Part shown: one piece after another, positions 9,241-19,023 of the stretch
Layout of the letters: the number at the start of each line of letters is the position of its first letter
Numbering within the stretch: the first letter of the stretch is position 1
Assembly (NCBI RefSeq): GCF_021390335.1
Contig: NZ_JAJUXK010000004.1
Coordinates: 1,178,001 to 1,242,000 of the forward strand
Reading direction: 5' to 3'
DNA length: 64,000 nucleotides
DNA from: Dyadobacter sp. CY343
GTDB taxonomy: Bacteria > Bacteroidota > Bacteroidia > Cytophagales > Spirosomataceae
Notes under the pieces: model-generated
What the model saw: only the letters and a program-made list of their open reading frames with translations
Told to the model about the DNA's origin: nothing
The model's database searches: none
Translations under genes and position numbers: made by a program

Positions 9241-10347
9241 ATGAATAATCAAACGGGTACTTCTTCCAGGCTACTCTCACTGGATACATTGCGCGGGTTT
9301 ACGATCGCCGCTATGATCATGGTCAACTTCCCAGGCAGCGAAACGCACAAATTCCCGACCCTCAGCCACACAAAATGGAATGGGTTAACCTTCACTGACC
9401 TCATTGCACCCCTATTTCTATTTATAGTAGGCGTTTCGATTGCATTGGCTTATTCGAAAAAACGCCTGGAAAACGGTTCCAAAACAGAACTATATAAAAA
9501 GATCATTCTCCGTTCTATCAAGATATTCGCTGTGGGAATGTTCCTGAATATGCTCCCGGATTTCGATTTGTCTGACTTGAGGTACACCGGCACGCTGCAC
9601 CGGATCGCGATCGTTTTTCTGGTATGCGCGATCCTTTTTTTAAATACAAATGCAAAACAGCAGGCTATTCTCGGCGCGCTGATCCTGATCGGATACTGGC
9701 TGGCTATGACGCTCATTCCAACTCCCGGCTTCGGAAAAGTAATGCTGGAACCCGGCAAAAACCTTGCTGCCTGGGTCGATCAGCAATATCTGCCCGGCAA
9801 AATGTGGCAGGGCAACTGGGATCCCGAAGGTATTCTCAGCACATTCCCCTCCATTGTATCCGGCATTTCAGGAATGCTGGCTGGCCGGCTGTTATTAGGG
9901 AATATTACTCCGAACGAAAAAAGTAATCACCTAATGTCGGCAGGCTTGCTAAGTGCGGCTGCGGGCTATTTCTGGGGATTGATTTTTCCTGTGAATGAAA
10001 ACCTCTGGACCAGCTCATTCGTATTGGTTACCTCCGGTTTTGCCTCTATGCTGCTGGGCGCATTGTATTTTAGGATTGATATTAAAAACAAAAAAGCGGC
10101 CATTGCGCCTGGCCTGATCTTCGGTGCCAATGCAATTGCCGCCTATGTACTTGCCGATATACTGGCGCTGCTGTTCTACCAGTTTCCTGTCGCCGGCCAG
10201 ACTTTGAATGCGATTTCGGTCAATATGTTAACTGGTGCAGGATTCGGATCCAACTTTGCGAGCATGCTGTATGCAGTATTTTTTGTCTGCGTTAATTTTA
10301 TCCCCGCGTACCTTCTTTATCGCAAACGAATTTTTATTAAACTTTGA
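9241..10347 (+). CDS. NagX / HGSNAT-like membrane acyltransferase (DUF5009 type)
   Basis: Multi-pass membrane protein of 368 residues with about 10 hydrophobic segments. The N-terminal RLLSLDTLRGFTIAAMIMVN and the FIVGVSIALAY helix match the heparan-alpha-glucosaminide N-acetyltransferase-like/NagX family, which occurs in chitin and GlcNAc regulons. Its biochemical role in bacteria is not well defined; acetyl transfer to an amino sugar is possible. ATG at 9241 is preferred over the in-frame TTG at 9238. It is divergent from the GH20 gene, with 197 bases between the starts that must hold both promoters, and it converges on the nucleoside hydrolase with a 9-base gap. Confidence 0.82.
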   Translation: MNNQTGTSSRLLSLDTLRGFTIAAMIMVNFPGSETHKFPTLSHTKWNGLTFTDLIAPLFLFIVGVSIALAYSKKRLENGSKTELYKKIILRSIKIFAVGMFLNMLPDFDLSDLRYTGTLHRIAIVFLVCAILFLNTNAKQQAILGALILIGYWLAMTLIPTPGFGKVMLEPGKNLAAWVDQQYLPGKMWQGNWDPEGILSTFPSIVSGISGMLAGRLLLGNITPNEKSNHLMSAGLLSAAAGYFWGLIFPVNENLWTSSFVLVTSGFASMLLGALYFRIDIKNKKAAIAPGLIFGANAIAAYVLADILALLFYQFPVAGQTLNAISVNMLTGAGFGSNFASMLYAVFFVCVNFIPAYLLYRKRIFIKL

Positions 10348-10356
10348 AAACGTGCG

Positions 10357-11337
10357 CTACTTCTTTCCTTGCCACATCATCAACCCCTCAATAACCGCCA
10401 CCAACTGTTCCACAGGCATATTAGGGGTCAAATAAGCGTGCGGCCCCATCGGATCGTCCTGCCACTTATTGTTTCCGCCTTCAATTGTAATTCTTCCCCT
10501 TTTCAATCCAAAATAAGGCTGAACCCCGCGCGCGGCTACTAACACAGCTGTCTGGTCCCAGCTCATGCGGCCGGCCTCGTCCTCCTTATTCATAGGCATT
10601 GCCATCGCGTAAACTTCTTTCACCGGACTATTAAGCTGGTCATTTGCAACAAGCCTCAGCCCTGTTTTCACTTTTTCACCGATCTCAAACCCACTGAACA
10701 ATATCTCAGTCGGCCACTCGGTGAACACTTTGGCGGAGGATACCGAATCCGCGTATACATTATATTCTCTGCCCTCCGGAAATTTACCCGCCATTGAAAC
10801 CAGCTGCTTTACCTTTTTTCTCACCAATGCAGGCCCGTCGAGCGGAGATATCTTATCAGGTTTTGAGTCCAGGAGATCGGCGAGATTCGTCAGAAAACCG
10901 ATCGTTACAATTGTCACGCTCTGGTCGGCTTCTTTGGCCAGGATTTTGCGATAAGTTCCCACTGCATCGGGCGCGTCGGAAGTTTTGGTAATAGCAGGTT
11001 TATATTTCTCAACCAGCATTTCAGGCCATTTCTGCTGAGCCCCGAAATCTGCGCCTTGACCTTTTGGCGCGCCTGTCGGCAGTTCCGGGCGGCCAAAATA
11101 GGTATTGAGGATACTGATAACCGGCACTACCAGCTCATTTTTATTGGAAGCAATTACTGCGATCGGTCTCAGTTCCCCTCTGTCGGCAAGCGCGTGCATA
11201 ACAGCCATCGCGCCCACATCATCATAATCAGGACCAATATCGGTATCGAGGATCACCGCATTACCGGCTCTGCCCCTGTTTTGTGCGTAGAGATCGGGAA
11301 TCATTAACAGCAAAAAGAAAAATAGAATTTTGTTCAT
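10357..11337 (-). CDS. Secreted nucleoside hydrolase (IU-NH family)
   Basis: Predicted to cleave the N-glycosidic bond of nucleosides, giving base plus ribose. An N-terminal signal peptide (about residues 1-18, cut near YAQ) puts it in the periplasm or outside. The calcium-binding family motif appears as D31-T-D-I-G-P-D37-Y-D39-D40. A C-terminal His in DDPMGPHAYL matches the region of the catalytic histidine. At 326 residues it is the normal size. It converges tail-to-tail with the NagX-like gene. Substrate base preference cannot be seen. It could instead act on another ribosyl compound, as several exported Bacteroidota members are uncharacterised. Confidence 0.85.
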   Translation of the reverse strand: MNKILFFFLLLMIPDLYAQNRGRAGNAVILDTDIGPDYDDVGAMAVMHALADRGELRPIAVIASNKNELVVPVISILNTYFGRPELPTGAPKGQGADFGAQQKWPEMLVEKYKPAITKTSDAPDAVGTYRKILAKEADQSVTIVTIGFLTNLADLLDSKPDKISPLDGPALVRKKVKQLVSMAGKFPEGREYNVYADSVSSAKVFTEWPTEILFSGFEIGEKVKTGLRLVANDQLNSPVKEVYAMAMPMNKEDEAGRMSWDQTAVLVAARGVQPYFGLKRGRITIEGGNNKWQDDPMGPHAYLTPNMPVEQLVAVIEGLMMWQGKK

Positions 11338-11457
11338 GATAGTTGAATGCAGATTTCAGTCGTAACACCAAATGTACGTTCGTTTGATCCCGCGGTTTGA
11401 TTCATTTAGACGTAGCCTTTTAAAAAAGTAACGGATACCTCCGGGAATAAAGAAACT

Positions 11458-14400
11458 TTATTTTTTCAGTAGCTTAAATACCTGCTTACTATCCCCATTT
11501 ACGACTTCCAGCACATATAACCCCTCCGGAATCGCGTCGGAGGACAAATCTATTTTTCCCTTCTGAAACAAGCCGGTCGCCTTCACATTCGATTGCCGAA
11601 CCAGTTTGCCATTGAGATCATAAACGTTCAGCACGATCAACTGGCCCGCTTCGGCCTGATAGCTGACATTAAATATGCCCGTTGACGGATTAGGAAAAGT
11701 TGTCCATTCCATTTTTTCATCAAATACTACGGGCCTCACGCGGGAATAAGCGAAAGTACTGTCGGTATCTACCATTTTCAGGCGGTAATAGCGCGCGCCC
11801 GCTTTAATAGGATCCTGATCCAGAAATGCATATTTGCGGCCAGAAACCAGCCGGCCAGCACCCGACACTTCCCCGATCTTTTCAAAAACACCGGTCCGAT
11901 AAGCCACATCGCCGATTGCCAGCTCAATATCAAAACGTTCAAAATTCTCCTCCGCCGCAGTTTCCCATTCCAATATCACATCATTACCACCTTCAATACC
12001 CGACTTTTTACGCGCATCAAATCGGATCAGATCCACCGGCAATGCAGACGAATTTCCAATAAAGGTTTTCGACAGCCAGAATTCGGAAAATGCTTTCATT
12101 TTCATCTCCACATAATAACCCTTATCATAAGGAACGATCGCCAGCTCCCAGGAAGGATGAAACGACCAGCCGCCTTCAGTACTGTTAGCCAGGTTCCCAT
12201 CTTCTTTCGCTTTATCGGGTCCCCTGAACTTCGAGATTCCCAGCTCATACGCATTGGCAGGTTTTCCACAGGAGTTACAGCCGGTTGCCGCAATCAGCGA
12301 TTCTATTTCCGTTTCCAGAAAATACAGTCGCACAGCCACAGAGTCAGAAAGACTAGTATTGGCTGGTTTAATTGTAAAATTTCGGTTGAGGTAGTATTGC
12401 AAGTTGCCGTTTCTGACCGCGCCGGAATGGATAAAAGTCTGCACTTCGGTATTGCCCAGATCTTGTCCGTTCGCGTTCAGAGAGGCAACCAGTTTTCCGT
12501 TTTGGGTAAAATGAATCCAGTCATTTCCTGCCGTCAAATTCTTTGAGACCGGCGATGCCATTGTGGCTTCATCATAAATGTTGCCTGCTTTGTCGAAAAT
12601 ATGAATATCATCGAGCGCAATACCTTCCCGGTGCGTGAATCCGTCCGAAATCATCACAAACCTGATTTTAAGATCTTCGAAACCGGTCGGCAATGGGATG
12701 GAGGCCACGTGCCAGCGGATATAGTCCTGAATGCTCCAAGCGCCTTTTCCAGAGTAGCTTTTATTGTACCAGTTCGTGCCTTCGCCCTGTCCGCCCAGCC
12801 GCGTCCAAGCGCCTCCGTTTCCTGAATATTCCAGATATACATAATCGCAGGGGTTCGGATCGCACACTTCAAAATCCAGGATAACACTGAAACTGAGCAT
12901 AGGCGCCGCAAGTCCCGCAACCTGGAAACAGGGCGAGTACAGATACGATTCTTCCTTGTCATTGTGGCCGCCTGCCAGGTTAGTTTTCCAGATCTTGCTG
13001 CCGCTCGCAGCTTTACTCACCACCGCCGAAATCGGTGTTCCGTGTTCCCACGAACTATTAATTCCTTTCGCGCTCCAATATCCGTCGCCTGCTTCAAATT
13101 TTTCTAGATAAGGGAAAGAAGTGATCAGCGGCGCATTGTAAAATGACAATACGGTCGTATCGTTTTCCTGGTAACTGTCCGTTTGGAATGCCGACCAAAC
13201 CTTCACAATCTGACTTCCCAGCGCAGACAAGTCGGCTTTTTCAGCAAATGTGAAGTCAATGGTTGAACGCCTGGCAATGGCGGGGACTATATCTGATTTA
13301 GTCACTCCATTATTTAACTGATAAAAAACAGGCACATTCACTAAATTCTTCGCTGAACTGTTCCGCAGTTTGACCGTGATCTGTTCTGCATTTCCCAGCC
13401 CGCAGCTTTCCGCAACAGGTGCTACCATAGCAAGCACCTGAATATCGTCCTCGACCGTATATATTTCAATATCGTCAAAAGAATAACCCGCGCCACTGAC
13501 ATAATCTGCCGTAATTGATTTCCCCCATTGCCCGAACCTGACCTGAAAGCTGGACGATAAATTCTTACCATTTGCCGCGAGCAGGTTACTTACCTCTATT
13601 CCCGGTGAAGTTTTGTAGCCATCCTGCGCCAGTTTCTGGTTTGCAAACAGGTCATAAGCTTCAATCCAGGTGTCGGTATCGTTGCCGCGAATCCAGACTT
13701 TGTTATTAGGATTGACTTTCTGTCCATGATTTTTATAGCTAAAATTCAATCTTACATCCTGATCTTCAATATCATATCCCGATAAATTGAATGTACCATC
13801 GAGGTAATTCGTATTTCCTGCTGCATAATACTTGCTCGCATCGAGCGTCAGTGCGCGCTGACCAGAATGCGCAAATCCCGAATTCACAAAAGTCCTGATC
13901 CGGCCTGCATCGGTATTCGAAGAGAAATCATACCTCCCGTCGCCTGCCAAACCAGCCTGATTCGCCACGATCGTCTGCACCGGAAGGTTTTCCATATTGT
14001 CTAAAAAAGGCAAAACGAGCGGCTCGTTGGGAAGTTGCCGGAATGTTTTGATCAAAGTATCATTCGCCGAAACCTGGTCGGCCGCGCTATGGATATATAC
14101 CCTGAACGTGTAATCACCAGCTGCCGAAAGGTCTGCTCCTGCTGAGAAAGTATGGTCGTAGGTTTTTCCTTTTTCGATAAATGGCGTGATCGTTTCGAGC
14201 GGGATCTGTGTTCCGTTCAGTTCGTAGCCTACTTCAAATGGTGCATTGGAATCGACATCGTCCAGATTTTTGATCCTGATCTTTACAAAAAGCTGATTAC
14301 TTAGTTGCGAAGACGTATTGTGCCTGCCCGAACCGGTCGGAGTGAGAATGGATTCAATTTTAAGGTCATTATCTGAAATAGCGCCCGCACAACTGCCCGA

Positions 14401-16848
14401 ATCGGGTCTGCGCGAAATAGCTACTGCGCGCCTGCCTGCATGCCCGTTCATCCGCGCGCGTACCGTTACCACATGCGTAGAATCTTTGATCATCCCGCTG
14501 AATGTATAATTGGTGGCAGTGGTAGTAGCGGCCGAAACCATTTCACTGCCTTTCAGGATCATCACCTCGTAGTCTGTCGCGCCCGTTACAGCTGTCCAGC
14601 CGAGGGCGATATATCCCTCGCATTGCAGATTGGCGAGCGTCACAGTTGGGATTCCCAATATCGTAAATGCCTCACTCACACTCTCAGCGCCGGTACTGTT
14701 CTGGATCACCCGCACTTTGGCCTGATCTGTGCGGGTACCTGCGGGGATTGTCCACAGCAATTGCCGGGTCGGCGCCGCAAGGTTGTTACCTATCGTAGTC
14801 CACGCGCCTCCGTTATTGACACTATATTGAACCGTAAAAGTGCTTGTAGTATTTCCAAAAGCATCCCAATGCACATAAACAGCATCCCCGTCCTTCAAAC
14901 TTTCGTTGCCGACCGGGTAAGTCAAAGTGAGGGAATTTGGGATGATATCGTAAACCACAAAATACTCCTGACGCGGATTCTGAGCAACTGAGGTCCCTTT
15001 TACCGAAATTGTATAAGTACCTTCCGTCGGGTCACTGATCGTTACCTGCTCAATGTTGTTGGTATTGTCAACGCCCGTGGTAGCCACCTGGTTTACGCCC
15101 GAAGGAGTCGGGTCCAGCAGTCTTGGCAAAGTTGTTTTTCCTTCTTTAATCACTTTCAGATCCAGATCGTGCACGAGGTTTTGGGTGGAAAGTACAGCTG
15201 CCGCAGGATCGTTCCAGTACAGCATTACCTTCAATTGCGCCGTATTCGCAGGTATCTGAATGTTAAAATCTTTGGTCGTATTATGTTCCAGCGAATCATT
15301 TTTAAAGCTTCCCGATTCCAGCATTTTGAGTGATCGCAGCAAATTCAGCCAGCCGAAACCGTACCGGTAATCCGGTCCCTCATTTCCCTTATCAATCGCG
15401 CCGTTTGTTACCAGCGCTTTCAGTAAGGCATTTTTAGGGTTTTGATTATTAAAAAGCTGCTTGTAACGCTCGGTCAGCAATGCCAGCCCGCCCGCCACAG
15501 CCGGCGACGACATACTACTTCCATTTCCATTTCCGTAAAGATTCACAGGAATAGTGGACATTACCGCACTGCCCTGCGCCACAAGTTCCGGCTTAATGCG
15601 CCCATCGCGCACCGGCCCGCGGCTCGAACCATTGGCGATCAGGCCCACTTCCGAAGTATAGCCCACGCTGATTGTATTCTTGGAGGTTTGATACCCGCTC
15701 AGCACGTTCCCAAAACCCGCAGGCATCGGACTGCAATTGGTTAACCCACTGTTACCGGCCGCGAAAACGTGTTGCAGGTAAGGTAGGTCAAACGCTTGTT
15801 TATCAATGATATAAGAGTACAGATCGTAAGTCCCGAAGGTAGCGCAGGTATTCACGTCGCCGCCGTAAGAATTGTTGGTGATCGTCATCCCGAAATCCTT
15901 GAAATATTGCGGTGAATAGGCCAGAATATTTGAATAGCTCTGGACCACGATCGTCGATTTTGGTGCAAAACCGGCATACCGCTCGTTCATAAGTCCCGCC
16001 CCGGCCATCGTTCCCATTACGTGCACGCCGTGTGCTCCTGCTTCCGTCGGGTTACGGTTAATGATCCGGCTGTTGAAATCAATATGCTGCAAAGGATTTG
16101 ACTCGTCGCCTATTCCCACCGTAACCCCTTTTCCCGTCAGTCCGCGGCCGCCTGCCAATGTGGAAGCGAGCACGTTTGCCTTCGCATTGGTGTAGGTTTT
16201 ATTATTTAATCCCTTGTCCTCCTGCGGTTTTGACTGCACATATTGCACAAATGGAAGCCCTGCCAGCTCTTTGATCCGGGTAATCGGAACGCGCAATTCA
16301 AGGATCTGGTAGGCATTGAACTGATCTGAAAGCACCTCAAACGAATTGTTTTTCAGACCTGTTTTTATTTCTTCCAATGAAAAAGACTTCGGATAACTGA
16401 TCCACACATCGACGGTTCCGGGCGTTTTGATTGCATAAGCCGGGATATTCCCATTGACAAGTGCGGCCTCCATTTTCTGTTCCGGCGTAAGCTCAATAAT
16501 CGCCCGCGCTTTTGTCCTGGCCAATGCATTTGTATTCCCCGACGCTGAAATTGTAGCTGTATAGGCAAAATTGGGAATATATTCCAGGAGCTCGATTCCC
16601 TCAGCGCGGAGCTGCTCCCGCTCTTGTGCGGTAGGGATATTTTCAAATTGAATGATCACAAATGACTTCTGGTAACCCGCAGGAGCAGCTTTGCGAAGGG
16701 TTATTGCACCTGAACTCCGTATATTATTAGCGGGTGTGAAGGATCCGCTTTTCAGTAAAAGGCTATAATCCCGCTTTCCCTGGGAAAATCCATGTACGGA
16801 AACCGAGAAAATAATAGCAATTGCAAGGTAGAGTTGGGGCCATTTCAT
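11458..16848 (-). CDS. Giant subtilisin-like (S8) protease with T9SS sorting domain
   Basis: Secreted 1796-residue protein. A signal peptide (residues 1-22) is followed by a pro-region and an S8 domain with catalytic residues D248 (GIGDES), H273 (HGVHVMGT) and S445 (GSSMSSPAVAGG). After this come a beta-sandwich region (about 540-650), Fn3-like modules (about 660-830), CARDB-like modules with SANDTLIKTF and QENDTTVLSF, and two jelly-roll (MAM/laminin-G-like) regions with Asp-rich strands. The last 80 residues form a type-A T9SS C-terminal domain (NPSTGIFNVSY, then EGLYVLEV, ending FKLLKK). It is exported by the type IX secretion system and anchored or released at the surface. It stands alone between the nucleoside hydrolase and aroE. 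The substrate is unknown. Confidence 0.93.
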   Translation of the reverse strand: MKWPQLYLAIAIIFSVSVHGFSQGKRDYSLLLKSGSFTPANNIRSSGAITLRKAAPAGYQKSFVIIQFENIPTAQEREQLRAEGIELLEYIPNFAYTATISASGNTNALARTKARAIIELTPEQKMEAALVNGNIPAYAIKTPGTVDVWISYPKSFSLEEIKTGLKNNSFEVLSDQFNAYQILELRVPITRIKELAGLPFVQYVQSKPQEDKGLNNKTYTNAKANVLASTLAGGRGLTGKGVTVGIGDESNPLQHIDFNSRIINRNPTEAGAHGVHVMGTMAGAGLMNERYAGFAPKSTIVVQSYSNILAYSPQYFKDFGMTITNNSYGGDVNTCATFGTYDLYSYIIDKQAFDLPYLQHVFAAGNSGLTNCSPMPAGFGNVLSGYQTSKNTISVGYTSEVGLIANGSSRGPVRDGRIKPELVAQGSAVMSTIPVNLYGNGNGSSMSSPAVAGGLALLTERYKQLFNNQNPKNALLKALVTNGAIDKGNEGPDYRYGFGWLNLLRSLKMLESGSFKNDSLEHNTTKDFNIQIPANTAQLKVMLYWNDPAAAVLSTQNLVHDLDLKVIKEGKTTLPRLLDPTPSGVNQVATTGVDNTNNIEQVTISDPTEGTYTISVKGTSVAQNPRQEYFVVYDIIPNSLTLTYPVGNESLKDGDAVYVHWDAFGNTTSTFTVQYSVNNGGAWTTIGNNLAAPTRQLLWTIPAGTRTDQAKVRVIQNSTGAESVSEAFTILGIPTVTLANLQCEGYIALGWTAVTGATDYEVMILKGSEMVSAATTTATNYTFSGMIKDSTHVVTVRARMNGHAGRRAVAISRRPDSGSCAGAISDNDLKIESILTPTGSGRHNTSSQLSNQLFVKIRIKNLDDVDSNAPFEVGYELNGTQIPLETITPFIEKGKTYDHTFSAGADLSAAGDYTFRVYIHSAADQVSANDTLIKTFRQLPNEPLVLPFLDNMENLPVQTIVANQAGLAGDGRYDFSSNTDAGRIRTFVNSGFAHSGQRALTLDASKYYAAGNTNYLDGTFNLSGYDIEDQDVRLNFSYKNHGQKVNPNNKVWIRGNDTDTWIEAYDLFANQKLAQDGYKTSPGIEVSNLLAANGKNLSSSFQVRFGQWGKSITADYVSGAGYSFDDIEIYTVEDDIQVLAMVAPVAESCGLGNAEQITVKLRNSSAKNLVNVPVFYQLNNGVTKSDIVPAIARRSTIDFTFAEKADLSALGSQIVKVWSAFQTDSYQENDTTVLSFYNAPLITSFPYLEKFEAGDGYWSAKGINSSWEHGTPISAVVSKAASGSKIWKTNLAGGHNDKEESYLYSPCFQVAGLAAPMLSFSVILDFEVCDPNPCDYVYLEYSGNGGAWTRLGGQGEGTNWYNKSYSGKGAWSIQDYIRWHVASIPLPTGFEDLKIRFVMISDGFTHREGIALDDIHIFDKAGNIYDEATMASPVSKNLTAGNDWIHFTQNGKLVASLNANGQDLGNTEVQTFIHSGAVRNGNLQYYLNRNFTIKPANTSLSDSVAVRLYFLETEIESLIAATGCNSCGKPANAYELGISKFRGPDKAKEDGNLANSTEGGWSFHPSWELAIVPYDKGYYVEMKMKAFSEFWLSKTFIGNSSALPVDLIRFDARKKSGIEGGNDVILEWETAAEENFERFDIELAIGDVAYRTGVFEKIGEVSGAGRLVSGRKYAFLDQDPIKAGARYYRLKMVDTDSTFAYSRVRPVVFDEKMEWTTFPNPSTGIFNVSYQAEAGQLIVLNVYDLNGKLVRQSNVKATGLFQKGKIDLSSDAIPEGLYVLEVVNGDSKQVFKLLKK

Positions 16849-17030
16849 AACAATTCAAATAAAAAATATAAGGTAATTCTACCGCATTTGGCAAAGCTTT
16901 ACAAATAAATTCGGTTTAAATTTTGCAACCTAATTAGGGTATCCTGCAACTGCTTCTACGCAGAACTGAGTTACGTGATCCTGGTGTCTACATACTATAC
17001 GGCGGATTGTGCATTTGGTCACATTAAATT

Positions 17031-17062
17031 TTTGCAATTGCCTGAACGCTCGGCTAACTTAG
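17031..17062 (+). promoter_or_regulatory. Candidate Bacteroidota-type promoter of aroE
   Basis: TTTG at 17031-17034 is followed after 20 bases by TAACTTAG at 17055-17062, one mismatch from the Bacteroidota consensus TTTG-N19-21-TAnnTTTG. Transcription would start about 25 bases before the aroE ATG at 17095. Found by eye only. Confidence 0.45.
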
Positions 17063-17094
17063 CGGCCTCACATTAGTGCCTGCCGGCAGCAAAT

Positions 17095-17868
17095 ATGGAT
17101 TTATACGGTTTAATCGGTTACCCACTTACCCACTCGTTTTCGAAAAGATATTTCACAGATAAGTTCGTGCGCGAAAAGATCAAGGAGAGCAGTTACGAAT
17201 TATTTGAAATGAAATCACTCGAAGACCTTCCGAAACTGCTGGCAAAAAAAACGGACTTGCGAGGACTGAATGTGACGATTCCGCACAAGCGGGATGTGAT
17301 CGCTTATCTGGACGATCTAGACGACGCATCAGCCGAGCGGATCGGCGCAGTGAATACGATCAAAATATATGCCGACGGCAGTACAAAAGGCTTTAATACA
17401 GACTACTACGGTTTCAGACAGTCGCTGGTAGAGTGGGTCGACAAGCGGGGAGAATCTTGCAGCAATTTAAAGGCGCTGGTGTTGGGAAATGGCGGGGCGG
17501 CCAAGGCGGTAGTGGTTGCGCTGCGCGATCTGCACGTAGAATTCCAGCTCGTTTCCCGGCAAAAAAGCAGCGAGTCACTGCTTTACGAAGAACTGACGGA
17601 AGAGATCGTGAGCCAGCATTTGCTTATTATCAACACAACGCCGCTCGGTACTTTTCCAAATACAGAGGAATGTCCGGACCTGAATTATCAATGGGTCACA
17701 AGACGGCACTTTATGTACGATCTGGTTTATAATCCGGCGGAAACATTGTTTCTGAAAAACAGTGCAGAAAGAGGCGCGGCAATTCAGAACGGATTGAAAA
17801 TGTTACAGTTGCAGGCAGAAAAAGCCTGGGAAATCTGGACGAACGAGGAGAATCTGTGGAGCGTTTAG
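17095..17868 (+). CDS. aroE: Shikimate dehydrogenase (NADP+)
   Basis: Reduces 3-dehydroshikimate to shikimate, step four of the chorismate pathway, in the cytoplasm. The 257-residue protein has an N-terminal substrate domain (GYPLTHSFSKRYF, then GLNVTIPHKRDV with the catalytic Lys, and GAVNTI) and an NADP domain with VLGNGGAAKAV. The C-terminal GLKMLQLQAEKAWEIW is also typical. Start ATG at 17095 lies at the usual distance from GYPL. Its stop overlaps the 3' end of ribD (convergent) by 4 bases. It is probably transcribed alone from a promoter near 17031-17062. Confidence 0.97.
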   Translation: MDLYGLIGYPLTHSFSKRYFTDKFVREKIKESSYELFEMKSLEDLPKLLAKKTDLRGLNVTIPHKRDVIAYLDDLDDASAERIGAVNTIKIYADGSTKGFNTDYYGFRQSLVEWVDKRGESCSNLKALVLGNGGAAKAVVVALRDLHVEFQLVSRQKSSESLLYEELTEEIVSQHLLIINTTPLGTFPNTEECPDLNYQWVTRRHFMYDLVYNPAETLFLKNSAERGAAIQNGLKMLQLQAEKAWEIWTNEENLWSV

Positions 17869-18932
17869 CTATTTGAATAGTAGGTCCAAAGGTCGTTTTC
17901 GATCTTTTCAGAGTAGGTTAAAGTCCCTTTCGGCACGGGGGCGATCGTTCCTTTTCCGATTGTTATTTTCGCCTGGCATCTTCTGATCTCGTCCCAGAGT
18001 CCCGATTGCAAAAATGCATTGATCACGGTAGTGCCGCCTTCGACAAAAACGGAATGTATCTTGCGCTTCCATAGTTGTTCCAGCATGTCCCCTATTTCAT
18101 TTTCACCCGAAGAAATCTTTAAGTAGCTCACTGCTTTCGTGTCCGAATATCGCTCCGGTTCGGCAGGAGATTTTGTTTCTTCTAAAAAATTAACAACGAT
18201 CGTCGCCTGGGAGTTATCGAACAGGTTGAGCGTTTCGGGCAGCTGTAAATAACGATCCAGCACGATCCTCACCGGATCTCGTCCCGCCCAATGCCTGACA
18301 TTCAATTGCGGGTTGTCGGCAAGCGCAGTTTTAAAACCCACCAGTATTGCATCCTCTTCCGTTCTCCATTTGTGAACGCGCATATTGGAAAGTGCGCCGC
18401 TGATCGCTACCGGCGGACCGTCTGAATAGCCTATAAAACCATCAGCCGTTTCTGCCCATTTAAGGATTACATAAGGCCGCTGCCGCGTCATAGCATTGAA
18501 AAACCGCTTGTTCAGCACAAGACCTTCTTCATTTAAAACCTGTGTGATAACCTCAATACCGGCATCGGCCAGCTTTTGTATTCCCCGGCCGGATACCAGA
18601 GGATTAGGGTCCGGGTTACAGATTACGACGCGTTTCAATTTGTGGCGGATCAGCAGATCTGCGCAGGGAGGCGTTTTTCCGATATGCGAGCAGGGTTCGA
18701 GCGTCACATAGGCGGTAGCTTCCGACAAAAGAGCTGCATTTCCCTTGTGCTTTGCATCTTCCACCGCCCACACTTCTGCATGCGGCCCGCCGTAATGCCG
18801 GTGCCAGCCTTCGCCGATGATCGTTTCATTATGTACGATCACACAGCCAACCATCGGATTAGGACTTACATTTCCCCTGCCATATTCTGCAAGCTGTAAG
18901 GCCCTACCCATCCATTGAATATCAGTCTCCAT
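17865..18932 (-). CDS. ribD: Bifunctional riboflavin biosynthesis deaminase/reductase
   Basis: Carries out the second and third steps of riboflavin synthesis: deamination of the pyrimidine, then NADPH-dependent reduction of the ribosyl side chain. Residues about 1-145 form the zinc cytidine-deaminase-like domain with HAEVWAVEDA and PCSHIGKTPPCADLLI (ligands His, Cys, Cys). Residues about 150-355 form the reductase domain with RPYVILKWAETADG and VFVEGGTTV. The ATG at 18932 (METDIQWM) is preferred to the in-frame TTG at 18947. It is divergent from prmC with about 90 bases between the starts and overlaps aroE tail-to-tail by 4 bases. Other rib genes are not in the window. Confidence 0.95.
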   Translation of the reverse strand: METDIQWMGRALQLAEYGRGNVSPNPMVGCVIVHNETIIGEGWHRHYGGPHAEVWAVEDAKHKGNAALLSEATAYVTLEPCSHIGKTPPCADLLIRHKLKRVVICNPDPNPLVSGRGIQKLADAGIEVITQVLNEEGLVLNKRFFNAMTRQRPYVILKWAETADGFIGYSDGPPVAISGALSNMRVHKWRTEEDAILVGFKTALADNPQLNVRHWAGRDPVRIVLDRYLQLPETLNLFDNSQATIVVNFLEETKSPAEPERYSDTKAVSYLKISSGENEIGDMLEQLWKRKIHSVFVEGGTTVINAFLQSGLWDEIRRCQAKITIGKGTIAPVPKGTLTYSEKIENDLWTYYSNS

Positions 18933-18965
18933 CGGGCAAAAATACAAACGTCCTTGTAAACACAG

Positions 18966-18997
18966 TTTTCGGGAGTTGCCATAATTTGCTAACTTTC
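18966..18997 (+). promoter_or_regulatory. Candidate promoter of prmC
   Basis: TTTT at 18966-18969, a 20-base spacer, then TAACTTTC at 18990-18997, close to the Bacteroidota pattern with one mismatch in each element. It lies 27 bases before the prmC ATG. Visual match only. Confidence 0.35.
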
Positions 18998-19023
18998 CGA
19001 CATTGCTTTAAAAACCATTGGAA

